This document shows positions 12,399 to 23,999 of a DNA stretch of 64,000 nucleotides, in pieces. The notes beneath the pieces were generated by a model. That model saw nothing but the letters and a program-made list of their open reading frames with translations, did not search any database and was not told the origin of the DNA. The position numbers were made by a program, and so were the translations under genes. This stretch comes from Rhexocercosporidium sp. MPI-PUGE-AT-0058 (lineage: Eukaryota; Ascomycota; Leotiomycetes; Helotiales), in NCBI GenBank assembly GCA_020746875.1, contig JAGTJL010000004.1, positions 1,426,001 to 1,490,000 of the forward strand. The letters run 5' to 3'. Position 1 is the first letter of the stretch. Every line of letters begins with the position of its first letter.

Positions 12399-14616
12399 AT
12401 GGCAACAAGTACTCGAATTGCTCGACGGGTAGTGAGGCAGGTAGGGACACCGCTGGTTGACATACCGACTTTTTTGTGTCCTGCGATCCTTAGGACAGCT
12501 TCAACACCGCTTCGATGTATTCAAAGACAAGGGCAGTCGTCCGCGACCGCGCCAGCACCAGGATCGCAGAGAAGGAACATCACTTCGACGGCAACCAGTC
12601 TATCCAAGAGTGTACAAGCTGTTCGAAAGCCATCTTTGGAAAAGCTACCACAGCAATGTGCAGGGTGTGGGGCTCTCTCACAGACTGTTGACAGTGAAGG
12701 ACCTGGATTTTATACCCTGACCAGGAAATCCGTCAAGAGTTTCATTGAAGGACATGCGACTCATGGATTATCTGCAGAAGATGAGGTAGTCAAGGCGGCT
12801 CTAGAACGAGCTGGCTCTGAAGCTGCGAGTTTGAATTTAGGGGATTTGGAAGCTCCAGGTCAGGAACAAGAAGAATGTACATTAAGTTAACAGTAGCTAA
12901 TGCCTCCCAGTTACAATTCCAGAACCACCTGTATGTGACCGATGCCACAAACTAAAGCATCATGAAATCGGTGCTTCCATACACCATCCCTCTATACAAT
13001 CTATCCAAGATACAATCTTCGAATCTCCCCATAAATACAACCACGTCTACCATGTCATCGACGCAGCCGATTTCCCCATGTCTCTCGTCCCTGGCCTACA
13101 GAAACTCTTACATATCACACCACAACGATCCCTAAACCGACGGTCGAAAACAGGGAGGTTCTACCATGGCCGTAAGACGGAAGTGAGCTTCATCATCACG
13201 CGTTCTGATCTCCTTGCGCCTTTGAAAACACAGGTCGATTCGCTGATGCCATACCTACGAGAAGTTCTCCGTGATGCTCTAGGCAGGTCGGCGAAGGATG
13301 TCCGGCTTGGGAATGTTAGGTGTGTGAGCGCGAAGCAGTCGTGGTGGACCAAGGAACTCAAAGAGGATATCTGGAGACGAGGTGGTGCTGGGTGGATGGT
13401 TGGGAAGGTTAATGTTGGGAAGAGTCAGCTGTTCCATGATGTTTTTCCGAAGGGGAGGAGGACTCCGGATAAGAAGGTGGGGACGATTTTGCCAGCGAGG
13501 ACTGGTGCCAGATCAGAAGAGGTTAAGGATGTCGTACTCGAGAAGACAGCAGTTGCAAGTACGCAAGGTACTGAAGAGGGGGAGAGTGAAAGTCCCATCG
13601 TCTCGGAGACCTCAGATCTCGCTCCAGCACAACCAGAAGTTGATATGGACTTAGAAGCCGCATTCTCCAAGTACGAATCCCTCTCTTCCTCCTCTCTCGA
13701 CACAGCCTCCCTCCTCCCCCCAGCACCAACCGAAGTCGACTACCCTGCAATGCCACTCGTGTCCTCCCTCCCAGGAACAACAGCCTCCCCCATCCGCCTC
13801 TCCTTCGGCAACGGCAAAGGCGAGCTCATAGACCTCCCAGGCCTCTCGCGCGGCGACCTCGAATTACACGTACAGCCTTCCCACCGCTCCAGCCTCGTCA
13901 TGCGCTCCCGTATCCAGCCAGAACAACAAACCATCAGACCAGGACAGTCCCTCCTCCTAGGCGGCTTCATCCGCATCACGCCCACGGATCCAGAGCTCGT
14001 TATTCTGTCTTACGCATTCACGCCCATCTCTCCCCACGTCACCGCCACGGAGAAAGCTATCGGCATCCAGACGCAAACGAGAGAGTCTTCAGTCTTGAAT
14101 ATCTCTCTCCCTGGGACGGGAGAGAAAGTAAAGTCAGCGGGTACGTTCCCGCTGAAATGGGATGTAACCCGTCAGCGGACGGGCCCTATCACTTCGCCTA
14201 AAGCAGTAGGTATCAAGCCTGAGAATCTGCCGTATAGGGTCCTCGCGACGGATATCTTGATCGAGGGATGTGGATGGGTGGAACTCGTTGCGCAGGTGCG
14301 GAAGAAGCCTGGAGAGATTCCCCGATTTGCATCAGAAGAACGAGAGCGAGAGCGAGAGATGCAAGATCGAGAATGGGATTATAGAGAGGTCTCTGGATTG
14401 GAGGAGGATAGTGTTGATATAGATGTGAACTGGCCTGCTGTGGAGGTGTTTACTCCTCAGGGGAGATTTGTCAGTGCGAGGAGACCTATGAATGCCTGGT
14501 TAAATGTGTTGGGGAAACCGGTCAAGGGGAAGTTGCAGGGACGGCCTAGGAGGGCTATGAAAGGGATGAAGAAGGCGGAGAAGAAGAGGAGGGGGGTGGG
14601 AGGTGCAGCTTTGTAG
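12399..14616 (+). CDS. GEP3: Mitochondrial YqeH-type GTPase Gep3 (Mtg3)
   Basis: Exons 12399..12858 and 12911..14616 give 721 aa. The N-terminus (MATSTRIARRVVRQ) is Arg-rich and lacks acidic residues, as in a mitochondrial presequence. A four-Cys zinc motif is split by the intron: CAGC before it and CDRC after it. A circularly permuted GTPase domain follows, with YHVIDAADFPMSLVP, a G4-like TRSD, the G1 loop VGKVNVGKSQLF and the G3-like LIDLPG. This order (G4 before G1) is the mark of the YqeH family, whose yeast member Gep3/Mtg3 acts in mitochondrial small-subunit rRNA processing. The intron donor at 12859 was chosen over one at 12877, which would leave an intron of only 34 nt. A long insert lies between G1 and G3. 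Confidence 0.92.
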
Positions 14617-15410
14617 ATTATGTGTAGATGAGATGAGTTGTGATACCCTGCTCTGTGTATAAATGAATAAATGTATAAATGTATAAATATGTTGTAGACT
14701 ATAGATTATAGATCGTAAATCTATATGGAATTATCCATTCTGTCGTCTTCTAGCGATCAACGACAGAAGTCATGCTAATATCATGATCTGATATGAAACA
14801 TTAAACCTATTCCATTGACTGGAGTAAATGTACTCGGTTAAATTGCCGATTTGTTGATTTCCACGCGCTCAACGACGAGAGATTCCAATGTCACAACCTG
14901 ACTTTGAACATTCAACATTCCCGATTGACGAATGTAGAGAACGGTTGCTGTTTAAAATAAAATAAAAACCTCGTCCTGATGTCCAAGCAAACGCAAACAG
15001 ATTGCCCTGAGACCTGAATTTAAGGTGGATTGGACTCACGAGTGACATACCCTCAATGTGGGGAGATGCGTGAGGGTTAGCTGGCTTTTCACGAACGACA
15101 TGCCCAACAACGGGCAGAAATGTAAAAAAAAAAAAAACGGTACAGTACTTCCTCAACCCCGTGCAGGGCGCCTGTATCACACACTTGCTCACAGGCACTT
15201 CAAAGATTCAGTCAAAATTGCATGCGCATAACAGGAGCACTTTGAGATGCGAAGCTCAAAATCCAGGAGGGTACGTTGAATCGTCTTTTTCATAATTCAT
15301 ACTACATACAGCATCAGAGTGGCAATGATTTCCATTTTTCCATTCGCAAGCCAGTCTCAAACGCCAGGACTCGTATCCCCGTTAAGTACATGAGTTGGCA
15401 CGCAAGCAGT
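14617..15410. other. Convergent intergenic region, AT-rich
   Basis: This lies between the GEP3 and arabinitol-dehydrogenase-like stop codons. It contains ATAAATGT-type repeats at about 14660-14690 and a run of 14 A at 15124-15137. No gene was recognised. Confidence 0.55.
15124..15137 (+). repeat. Poly(A) homopolymer tract, 14 nt
   Basis: Fourteen consecutive A on the plus strand, in the non-coding space between two convergent genes. It is not flanked by a target-site duplication that I can see. Confidence 0.85.
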
Positions 15411-17334
15411 CTAATCGAAGACAATAGCGGCCTTGATGGCAGTCTTGTTCTTCATAGCCTCCAAGCACTCGCCCCATTGCTCGAGCTTGTAGGTCTTGTT
15501 GACGATACCCTCAACCTTGACCTTGCCGGAATCGAGGTAGTCAATGGCAGCGGCTACATGAAGTTAGTGCCTGAAGTGTGATTGGATGGGGAAAACTTAC
15601 GGAACATGTAGGTCTCGGAGAAAGATCCCAGGATGGTGATCTCGTCGCCAAAGATCTTGCTGGGTGGCCAAGAAACACGAGCAGCGGCTGAGTAAACGCC
15701 GTACACGACCAACTTGCCTCCTCTGTGTGGCGTATTAGCACTACTTTGTTTGCATTCTCCTTTTGGCAACTTACCTGCGAACGTAGTTGATAGCATCTTC
15801 CAGAATCTTTGGTGATCCTGTAGCTTCAACGACGATGTCGAAACCGTATGGGTGGTCGGACTTGAGCTTTTGGAACTGAACCTCGGGCTCGGAACGCGAG
15901 AGCTCTATATATTCCTACAAATATGTGAGCGAGAACTTCAAGGGTTGGATGGGATTAATTACATCACCAGCACCAAGCTTCTTAGCAAGGTCCATCTTGA
16001 GACCTTGTGGAGCAGCAACAACGACGTGGCATCCACCGTTCTAGCAAAGTTAACCTCGTATCCCCAAAACAATACACTATCCTTCTAGGACTGGGATACA
16101 GCAACATACCTGGCGGAGCATCTGGGCCAATACCAATCCAGTTGGGCCAGCTCCGAACATGAGAACGGATGAGCCTAGCTTAGGAGCAATCTTATCCAAA
16201 CCGTGGGCGGCACATGAGGCAGGCTCGAGGAGAGTAGCATCAACGTCGGAGAGGTTGTTGATCTTGAAGACTTTTCCGGCAGGGTATGCGCAGTACTCGG
16301 CGAATCCACCATCCATTGTGACACCGTGAGCCTCGAAGTGCTCGCAAAGGAGGAGTTGACCTCGTCTGCAGTAGAAGCACTCATTGCACAACTCGGAGTT
16401 GCTTGGGAGTTCGTCAGTAACTGCTTGTATGATTTATGATGGGGATAAGAGCTCGTACTCTGCAACGACACGCTCGCCAACAGTGAAACCCTTAACCTCA
16501 GGGCCGATAGCTGCAACAACACCAACAGTCTCGTGGCCTATAGGATGTCAGAAACCAAGTCATTATTTGCCACGTTAAAAGATATCTCCAGTTTCCCAAG
16601 CCACACAACGGATCTGACTTGTTCACAGCCTCTCTGTTCACTTGAGGAGTAGGCCACTGGCACCTTCTAGAGTCCACTGCCTCAACTAGGGAGAGTATTG
16701 TCAAGATGCACAATCCCCAGCCTCCCTCAGCAAGCCGCGTACGGACCATGCGTGTAATGGGTGTGTGAAGTCTTGCAGAACATTCCAGGACGAGAATCTG
16801 ATCCGTGTACATACCGGGAATGAGTGGGAACTATGAATGTAGTTTGTCAGCTTCGATATTATAAGGCCAGCCTCGCTTAACCAAAAGAGGCATTGAAGCC
16901 ATCCAACAAGGTGCTACAACCTTCAACCCACGCAGCTAAAAGTGGATTCCGCAACAGACATATAAAGAGGGAAAGCCTACCTTTGCTAGGAACTCTCCTT
17001 CATGAATATGGAGATCAGTTCCGCACACCTACGCGTTATTCCCCCGTCAGTGTATGCTTCCTTCTACGACAATTGTATGCCCGAAACTCACACCACAAGC
17101 CTTGACTTTGATCAAGACATCGTTGGGTCGGATCTTGGGAAGGGGGACGGTGACGATGCCATACTCCTCTGGCTTGGAGTATCTGTTGTCGAAGGTCAGT
17201 CAGGAGTTCACAGGTCCACAGCATCTTGGGATAGCTTCTTCCCACACCGCAAGTTTTGTTGGGCTTCACGGATTGCGAGGAGAGCGGGGTAACACCGACC
17301 TCAACGCCTTCATTTCCTTTGGAAGAGAAGCCAT
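15411..17334 (-). CDS. Zinc-dependent alcohol/polyol dehydrogenase, D-arabinitol dehydrogenase-like
   Basis: Ten exons in 1.9 kb: 17334..17300, 17182..17092, 17028..16981, 16830..16815, 16537..16459, 16401..16110, 16040..15963, 15914..15775, 15722..15601 and 15553..15411. The total is 347 aa, normal for a medium-chain dehydrogenase. It starts [20 protein letters not shown]. Catalytic-zinc residues lie in CGVCGTDLH and GHE, and the four-Cys structural zinc site reads [15 protein letters not shown]. The dinucleotide fold shows [13 protein letters not shown]. Late motifs include [17 protein letters not shown] and [13 protein letters not shown]. The family oxidises secondary polyols; similarity to the rust D-arabinitol dehydrogenase type is from memory, and sorbitol or xylitol dehydrogenase is possible. 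Exon 4 is only 16 nt. No polyol kinase or transporter neighbours it. Confidence 0.85.
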
Positions 17335-18652
17335 TTTGCTTGATTTCTTTGTTGTTATTGTTCTGTGGGGTTGAGTGTGGAGGGGACGAAGAGGGAATTG
17401 AAGGACTCAGAGCAGGATATCAGATGCTTATTGCAGAAGAGGACGCTCTTGGTTTTAAAGCAACAAATGCCCCCAGTGTGGGAGAGCTTAGACTTCGTTC
17501 TTGCCTCCCCTCCCCTCCCCTCTTATCTCTCTTCCCTGGCGATCACCCCGCCTGTCCAGTCCAGTCCAATCCAGTCATCCAGTCAGTCCAGTCCAACCTG
17601 AACCTGGACTGGAGCTAGAAGTTGGAAACGTTGGCGGGCACAGGCGGCACCCCCCACCTCAACCCACCTCAACCCACCTCAACCCACCGAAAGTCAAAGT
17701 CCGTCAAAAACCAAGGAGAACGATGCTTTCTTTTGAGAAAAGCTCCACTGGTGATGCATCACAGTCGTGACACCTTCCAATTGGATGAAGGTCGAAGATC
17801 TGGAGAGTATCTTGGGGTTTCTGTGAGTCCGGAAAAAGAATCTTACTTCCGCGTTGAGAGCTGCAGGGACCAATGTTGTGTTCACCGACCCCTCTTCATG
17901 CCTCCTGCGCCGTAGCTCGAGCTCCTCCAGCCCAATGGAATGGGCTGATCCAGCCACGAACGAATTTCACAAGTCATGAGGCCTTCCTACTTGAAGACAA
18001 TCTGGGATTAGAAGCCACTGGAATTTTCTGTGTCTTCTTGAGTTTGGCTTCTTTACATCCTCGTTGCTTTTGCAGATATGAGCTAGGTAAAGATGCACTT
18101 TACAAGACCCTACAAGGATGGGCCGGCCCATGTGATGACGGGCTATCCGAATCTGGGGAGTTGCTGCGTGGGACACAAAGATCGGTTGTCATGCGCCTGT
18201 GGAGAAATGCTCGTGGAAATCGTGGGATATACGGGGGTGATTAGTTTGTGGTGGCTGTTATAAAGGCGGGAGTTCCAGCGAGCTGCCCTGGGCATGATGA
18301 GGTATTTCTGACAGACCTTGGCTCAAAACGCTCCTCCCACGCTTCAGTGCCTCCGATTCTCGGATCTCCGAATAAACAAAGAAATACTACAATTATCAGG
18401 TGTCATGACCAGCAGGAAAACGAGGGCGGACGGGTTGTTATTTTTCACGAGAAGGTGACCAGAAAGCTAATGGAAGAAGCTCAATATGCTACCTGACAGT
18501 TCTGAAGTGTCAACTTCCAACCTCGACCTATTCGACCCCGGCGATTTCTATCACTCGACCAAACGCGCTACTGTCCAGCCCAACCATTGAAGACTTTGTA
18601 ATGAGGAATTTCTGTCGGATGCATGAGCAAGCAAGCATAACGGAAAACCAAT
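17335..18652. other. Long upstream region of the polyol dehydrogenase gene
   Basis: 1.3 kb between the dehydrogenase start and the eS10 stop. It contains CAGTCC-rich sequence at about 17555-17610 and three tandem ACCTCAACCC units at about 17655-17688. Open frames up to 123 codons are present but have no family resemblance and no supporting splice structure. It probably holds the dehydrogenase promoter. Confidence 0.5.
17655..17688 (+). repeat. Tandem ACCTCAACCC repeat, three copies
   Basis: Three adjacent ten-base copies, about 330 bp upstream of the dehydrogenase start codon. It could be a regulator-binding array; function unknown. Confidence 0.7.
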
Positions 18653-19290
18653 CTAAGAAGCAGGGGGAGCTCCGCCACGTCCGGCACCACGTCCGAAACC
18701 ACCACGGCTAGTTGTATGTTAGCTTCTGTGTATCTGTAGAAGAGGATATCATGTAGACTCACAATTGAGGAGCGAACTCTCCAGATGGTGCTCCCTCCTT
18801 GCCCTCTCCACCAGCATCACGTCTGCGGTATCCTCCCTCACGATCTCCGCCACGATCACCACCACGGCCACCACGTCCACCGAATGGCTTGCGCTCGCGC
18901 TCACCCTCACCACCCATCATTCCACGGGGAGGAGCGTGCGATCGCTGTTGCTTGATGTGGGTTGCTGGGACAATCTCAGCGGGGAGGTGAAGCCATTCGC
19001 GGAGGTAGTCGAGACCCTCTGGGGTGAGGGTGTAGTAGTAGTATTGCCATGAGAACTGGGTCTTGACGTATCCACGGGAGGTAAGGGACTGGCAAGCCTT
19101 GACGACGTAGAGGTTCTTGGTATCGATGTCGTTGTGCTTTGGGAGGTTGTAGTCCTTCTTTGCGACAAGTACGCCCTCACGGAACAAGTACTCGTGGATC
19201 TTCTTGCGGTCTGCCTTTGGGATGAGCCTGTAGTAGATCAGCAATTGAGCATTTCAGTATATCGATAAAGTGCGCGGGTTTGACTGACAT
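18653..19290 (-). CDS. RPS10: 40S ribosomal protein S10 (eS10), start codon split by an intron
   Basis: Exons 19290..19289 (only AT of the start codon), 19227..18763 and 18707..18653 give 173 aa. The first intron (61 nt) has a GTCAGT donor directly after AT and an acceptor CTACAG before G, so splicing creates AT|G followed by [20 protein letters not shown], the conserved eS10 start. The globular S10 domain continues through [17 protein letters not shown] and [13 protein letters not shown] Gly/Arg-rich tail ([12 protein letters not shown], then [12 protein letters not shown]) crosses the 55-nt second intron. eS10 sits at the mRNA entry region of the 40S head. No in-frame ATG exists that would give the conserved N-terminus without this splice. 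Confidence 0.94.
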
Positions 19291-19561
19291 CTTGGCGGTT
19301 TGTCGACGAGTTGCTGGTTGTTGGAGAGGAATTCAGAAGTTCGCGATAATAAATTACTTTCTGGGTTGGCGTGTGGGTGGCATAAGCGAGAAGTTCTGTG
19401 GCTGAGGCGCTACTGGTTTAGAGTCTAGCGCTCACCAGCCACTCGTACCTTATGTCTTGACCTGGCTTGGTCCGGTCCTGTCTTTCCCTCCTCATGACAA
19501 TTGAACCTGCGACAGCGTCAACCATTCCACCCCTCTACCCTGTATTCAACCGTCGCCCACA
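19291..19561. promoter_or_regulatory. Divergent promoter of RPS10 and SDE2
   Basis: 271 bp between the two start codons, without any open frame of interest. It must serve both genes. Confidence 0.5.
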
Positions 19562-20566
19562 ATGACATCCTCAACTATCAACATTCTCTTGACCACGTTC
19601 CCCGGTCTGAACCTCCCAGCGACCCTCGCGCTTCCTCTCCCCGCCGAAACATCCATCTCAGAACTTCAAGAGCGCATTCATGAACGCCTCCCAGCACATA
19701 ACAACCGCCTAATTCTCACGACCATATCAAATAAGCAACTATCACATACATCCTCCGACCCGATCTCTGGTCTACTCTCCGACCCTCAAAATGACTTCCT
19801 CTCTCTCCGACTTGCGCTACCTATGTGTGGTGGTAAGGGTGGTTTTGGCTCCCAATTGCGTGCTGCAGGTGGTCGCATGTCCTCGAAGCGGAAGCGCAAC
19901 CAAGGGGAAGACAACGGTTCAAGCAGAAACTTGGATGGGCGCAGGCTGAGATCAGTCCATGAAGCTAAGGCGCTGGCCGAGTACCTTGCGATCAAACCAG
20001 AGATGGCGAAGAAGGAGAAAGAGGAGCGTAGGAAACGATGGGAGCAAATTGTCGAGCTTGCGGAACGTAGAGAGGAAGAGATGAGATCCGGAAATAAGGG
20101 AAAAGTAGATGGGAAATGGGTTGAAGACAAGGAAGAGGCGAATGAGAGGACGAGGGAGGCTGTTCTTGCTGCTATGAAGTCTGGAGATTACAAAGACAAC
20201 CTGGTTGAGGCATCAAAAGCTGGAGCTTCAGGATCTGCTGATTCAGATAGTGAGGATGAGGTCATGGCTGGAACGAGCTCCAAGGATACGACACCTCCTT
20301 CAGACACAGGAGCGAAGCCAAAAGCACAGAAATTCTTCGGTTTCGATGAGGATGATGAATTTATGAGTAGCGATGAGGACGAGGATGAAGAAAAGGTCCA
20401 AAAAGAAGTGGTTGCGGAAGAAATGGAGGAGGATGAAGAGGCCGAGGAGGAAGTCGAGAAGGAGCCAACACCTCCACCTGCGCCAGTCAAAGGCAAGGGT
20501 AAAGCTAAAGCAAAGGCACCCGCTAAGGCAAAAGGAAAAGGAAAGGGTCGGGTTACGAAAGCATGA
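19562..20566 (+). CDS. SDE2: Sde2 homologue: ubiquitin-fold splicing and genome-maintenance factor
   Basis: Intronless, 334 aa. Residues 1-85 resemble a ubiquitin fold ([19 protein letters not shown], then [13 protein letters not shown]). It ends in the hallmark [17 protein letters not shown], where Sde2 proteins are cleaved after the GG to expose a Lys N-terminus. The C-terminal half is strongly charged: acidic blocks around residues 215-300, then a Lys/Ala/Pro tail. In fission yeast and mammals the processed protein joins the spliceosome and acts in replication-stress response. The start codon is the first ATG downstream of a short leader. Confidence 0.93.
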   Translation: MTSSTINILLTTFPGLNLPATLALPLPAETSISELQERIHERLPAHNNRLILTTISNKQLSHTSSDPISGLLSDPQNDFLSLRLALPMCGGKGGFGSQLRAAGGRMSSKRKRNQGEDNGSSRNLDGRRLRSVHEAKALAEYLAIKPEMAKKEKEERRKRWEQIVELAERREEEMRSGNKGKVDGKWVEDKEEANERTREAVLAAMKSGDYKDNLVEASKAGASGSADSDSEDEVMAGTSSKDTTPPSDTGAKPKAQKFFGFDEDDEFMSSDEDEDEEKVQKEVVAEEMEEDEEAEEEVEKEPTPPPAPVKGKGKAKAKAPAKAKGKGKGRVTKA

Positions 20567-21116
20567 AGAAGATGTATGTCATGTTATTAGGTTGGGCAAA
20601 GCGTGGCGTTTATAGGTCCTTGGTATATGGTTTTAGCGTGGCTTTCGGAATGACCAAAGCGTGTACTCTTTAATGGAGACTTAATCCAAGTCGGGTAGAC
20701 TCCGTTGTCTCTAGGGCTTCTGTCGTTAACTGCGTTCTCTATGACATTATATAAAGTGCCTCAACAACAAGCTCATCTAGTCCATCTTGCCCCACCTTTG
20801 ATCAATCAGGAAAGTCTACCCCCTCCCAATCAACCTCTCCCTTACCTACCTACTCACCCAGCAACACCAAGTCTCCTTACGTTTGCAAACATACTACTCC
20901 TCTATTCTATCCTCCACTCTTGCCACTCTCTCAAAACCACAAGACTATATCATGCGCTATCCCACCTTCCAAGCCGTCTCCCGATCCTGGCCAAGCTTCA
21001 TCCCTAAATCCAATTCAAACTTCATCTTTTCAAAACATCCTCACAGTAATATCTGGAACCTACCTATTTGCAGACCATTTTCTTGTACTTCAATCAGATT
21101 TCTCTGGACGAGTGAA
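20567..21116. other. Intergenic region and possible 5' extension of the carbamoylase gene
   Basis: Two upstream Met codons (20883 and 20952) are in frame with the downstream gene and could add 78 or 55 residues. The added sequence contains basic, Ser-rich, hydrophobic stretches, so a mitochondrial targeting extension cannot be excluded. Otherwise nothing is recognised. Confidence 0.45.
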
Positions 21117-23080
21117 ATGACAGATTCTCAGTTTCAGAGCGTGAAAATTGATAGGGAGAGGTTGTGGAGAGATATTCATGAGACTTGTGAATGGGGGAGA
21201 GGGGAGAGGTGGGGGGAGTAAGTTGCATGTTTCTTCTTGCTTGTTCATATTAGTTCAATTGATGGAGTGGATTTCAAATCGCTTCCATCTAGTTGAGTCT
21301 CGTAGTGTTTGAAGGACCTTGTTTCTTGAGAGCTAAATTCCGAGAAGTGGAAGAGCTATTTTCCATGTTGTGATCCTTCTTCATCTGCATTATCAAAGCT
21401 CCTGAATACAGGGGGTTTTGTGTACAGAGAAACTTCTTGTCTTAGTCTTTTCAAGCTCCCAAGAATAGTGTACTAACTATCTTTCCAAGGGAAGCAACAG
21501 ATATCGGCATGAAACGCTTAACATTAACCGATTCAGACAAGCAAGTTCGGGATTGGTTCGTCAAGACGACAGAATCTCTGGGTTGCAAAGTGTCCATCGA
21601 TGCAATGGGTACGCATAATCAAAGTTTATCTCTAGTAGCCCACAGGACCCAACGACTGATTTCCCCTAGGAAACATCTTCGCCGTACGACCAGGTAAGAA
21701 AGAAGGGCCTCCAACGTATGCTGGATCTCATTTGGACACTCAAGTAAGTCGACCTTCTACTGAGAAATGATATTTGAGATTCTGACACAAGCGTAGCCTA
21801 CCGGTGGAAGATATGATGGCATTTTAGGAGTTCATGCAGGTATCGAAGTCCTCAGGACTTTAAACGACAACAAAATCTCCACAGAATACCCAACCGGAGT
21901 CATCAACTGGACTAACGAAGAAGGTGCCCGATTTCCAATCTCTATGATCGCCTCAGGAGTATGGGCAGGAGCCTATTCTCTGGAGAAAGCTTACGATCTT
22001 GTTGAAGTTGGAGGTGGAACCGCTACTCAGAAGTCTGAGCTGGAGAGAATCGGCTATCTTGGGACTATGGAGGCGAGTTATAAGGCCAATCCGATTGGTG
22101 CTCATTTTGAGTTGCATATTGAGCAAGGTCCGATTCTGGAGAAGTCGAATGGGAAAATTGGGGCTGTTGAGGGTGTTCAGGCTTATCGTTGGGTGAGTGC
22201 GTCCCCGTTTTGAGCTGTCATCTTTTCATGAAGGGTGACTGTATATGGTGGTCTATGTGTACTGGCATTGTCGCTGAACGTCTTTGTGACGTTGAAGAGA
22301 AAAATACTGACTCGTCGAAATAGTTTATCATTACTGTCAAGGGAGCCGACTGTCATACCGGAACGACCGACTTCCAGAATAGATCAGATGCTATGCTCAC
22401 CGCTGCAAAGTTGATCCTTCACAGTCATAACAAAGCTACCGAGTTAGGTTGTTTGGCTTCGACTGGTATTCTCACTTTGAGACCCGGATCAACCAACACC
22501 GTTCCTGGGTTTGTACAGTTCTCTCTAGATATTAGATCCAGAGAAGATTTTGTTCTCCTGAAGCTCGAACAGGCATTAAAACAAGAGTTCGCACAGATTG
22601 CCGCTGGCGAGGATATTGGTGGATTGAATACCCTAGGCACGAAGGGAAGAGGCTGTACAGTGGATTGGCAGCTTGATGCAGATTCCCCCGCCACTAAATT
22701 CCATGAGGACTGCATCAAGTGTGTAGAGCAAAGTGCAAAGGATATGCTCGGAACAAATGCTGCTCCTCAAGTGCAGAGAATGACATCTGGAGCAGGACAT
22801 GACAGGTAAGATCACTGAATTATAGGACTAAAAGGTGATCGTTGCTAACCTTTTGGTAGTGTCTATACTTCAAGACGTGCCCCAACATCGATGTAAGTAA
22901 GCTTGTTCCATAACCAAAGCCAATTCTCACTAGAGCATTAGGATATTTGTACCTTGCCGGGACGGCGTAAGTCACAATCCAGCAGAGTACTGCAGTCCGG
23001 AGGATTGCGGAAATGGAGCGCAAGTCCTGCTTGGAGCTATCCTGCGATATGACCAATTGAGGGCAGAGAAAGGAACGTAG
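21117..23080 (+). CDS. M20-family N-carbamoyl-amino-acid hydrolase / beta-ureidopropionase
   Basis: Seven exons: 21117..21217, 21490..21608, 21670..21743, 21797..22192, 22324..22805, 22860..22892 and 22942..23080 (447 aa). Metal-binding motifs of the amidohydrolase/carbamoylase group of M20 peptidases are seen in order: YAGSHLDTQPTGGRYDGILG, NWTNEEGARFP, FELHIEQGPILE and SGAGHDSVY, and the C-terminal GVSHNPAEY carries the last His ligand. The dimerisation insert GCLASTGILTLRPGSTNTVP is typical. The enzyme releases CO2 and NH3 from N-carbamoyl-beta-alanine or related ureido compounds in pyrimidine or hydantoin breakdown. Allantoate amidohydrolase is the main alternative. The first intron (272 nt) is long for this window. 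The start at 21117 gives the family-typical length. Confidence 0.87.
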
Positions 23081-23255
23081 AGACAGCTTAAGAAACCTCT
23101 TTCAATTGAAAGCATTCGCATAGTCTGGACACCGTAATCAAGATAACCCCTCTATCATTCGCGCTTGCATTCGCCTTTATGACTTGTATGGTACACAGGT
23201 TCAACTGCTCCTTTATCCGTCATCCAGTAACCACCAATTCGCTAACTTGAATCCT

Positions 23256-23759
23256 CTACTGATCGAGACGAGTGGGGAAGGTTCCGTTCTCTATGAAAAC
23301 ATCTCATGAGCCTACATCAACATGGGGGCAAACCGTCCAATACTAACCTCGCTGATCATCCCATCGCTCGCACCAGGCACTTGGGCACAATGACTTGTAC
23401 GCCAGGAAGAACTAAAACAGCCATCAGAACCGATCCCCCATCCTATACCAAGCTCGCGAGGCATACCTGACGGCACGGTGCAAAGTCCTCGCCCTTAGCT
23501 AAGATGCACTTGTGGTAATCGACATAGTTTTGCCAGCAGTGCTTGGTCTGGTTCTGGTTCGGGAAGCGGGCGTCGAAGCCTAGAAATTCGGAGGTCAATT
23601 GTGTCCATTGGAGCTCAGAGGGGGTTGTAAATACCGGCTGGGAGAAGTTAGCAATCAGGCCATGTCAATCGATGCGAGAGGGGCGGCGAGGATTGGGGGA
23701 GCTTGCGACTTACCAGTCACGAACTTGAAAGGCTTGGTCTCGCGGTCTGAGTCGGACAT
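23256..23759 (-). CDS. COX12: Cytochrome c oxidase subunit VIb (Cox12)
   Basis: Four exons, 23759..23714, 23579..23467, 23411..23348 and 23290..23256, give 85 aa, the family length. The protein reads [16 protein letters not shown], then [20 protein letters not shown] and onward, ending [10 protein letters not shown]. It carries the twin-Cys signature: C-x9-C ([11 protein letters not shown]) and C-x10-C ([12 protein letters not shown]). Both disulfides are made in the intermembrane space by the Mia40 pathway, so no presequence is expected and none is seen. Cox12 lies on the intermembrane face of complex IV near the cytochrome c site. It is divergent from an MLRQ/NDUFA4-like gene. Confidence 0.95.
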
Positions 23760-23999
23760 CTCTGCGATTGAGCGCTGAGTTGAGAGGGGAGAGTTGTTTG
23801 TTGTGGAGAAAGGTCAATTGGAGAGGGAGGAGGCAATGGAAGAGAGGTCAAGTGAGGTTCGGCCATCCATCTTTCGATTCGGCTACGGGCCTACTAGCGC
23901 CTAACGAGGTCCAAACTCGAACCACCCGAACAGCTTGGTTGTTCCCTCTCAACATCAAAACAGTCCCTCTCTACTCTGAATTGGCAGCAATCCGTCACC
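23760..23999. promoter_or_regulatory. Shared divergent promoter of COX12 and the MLRQ-like gene
   Basis: 240 bp between two start codons of small respiratory-chain proteins, which suggests co-expression. An open frame that crosses this space (23768..24139) is not needed for either gene model. Confidence 0.55.

Noticed and set aside
12877..12910. 34-nt intron in GEP3
   Set aside because: Too short; the donor at 12859 gives a 52-nt intron and the better protein join (APVTIPEPP).
17655..17688. Possible CRISPR-like or regulatory repeat array
   Set aside because: As CRISPR it is rejected: three adjacent ten-base units without spacers in a eukaryote. It is kept only as a short tandem repeat.
17622..18244. 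Open frames of 97-123 codons upstream of the dehydrogenase
   Set aside because: Repeat-derived or random composition, no splice partners, no family resemblance.
18759..19244. eS10 starting within the first intron at a TTG codon
   Set aside because: Not an ATG, and it adds non-conserved residues (LLIYYR) read from the intron; the AT|G splice gives the conserved start.
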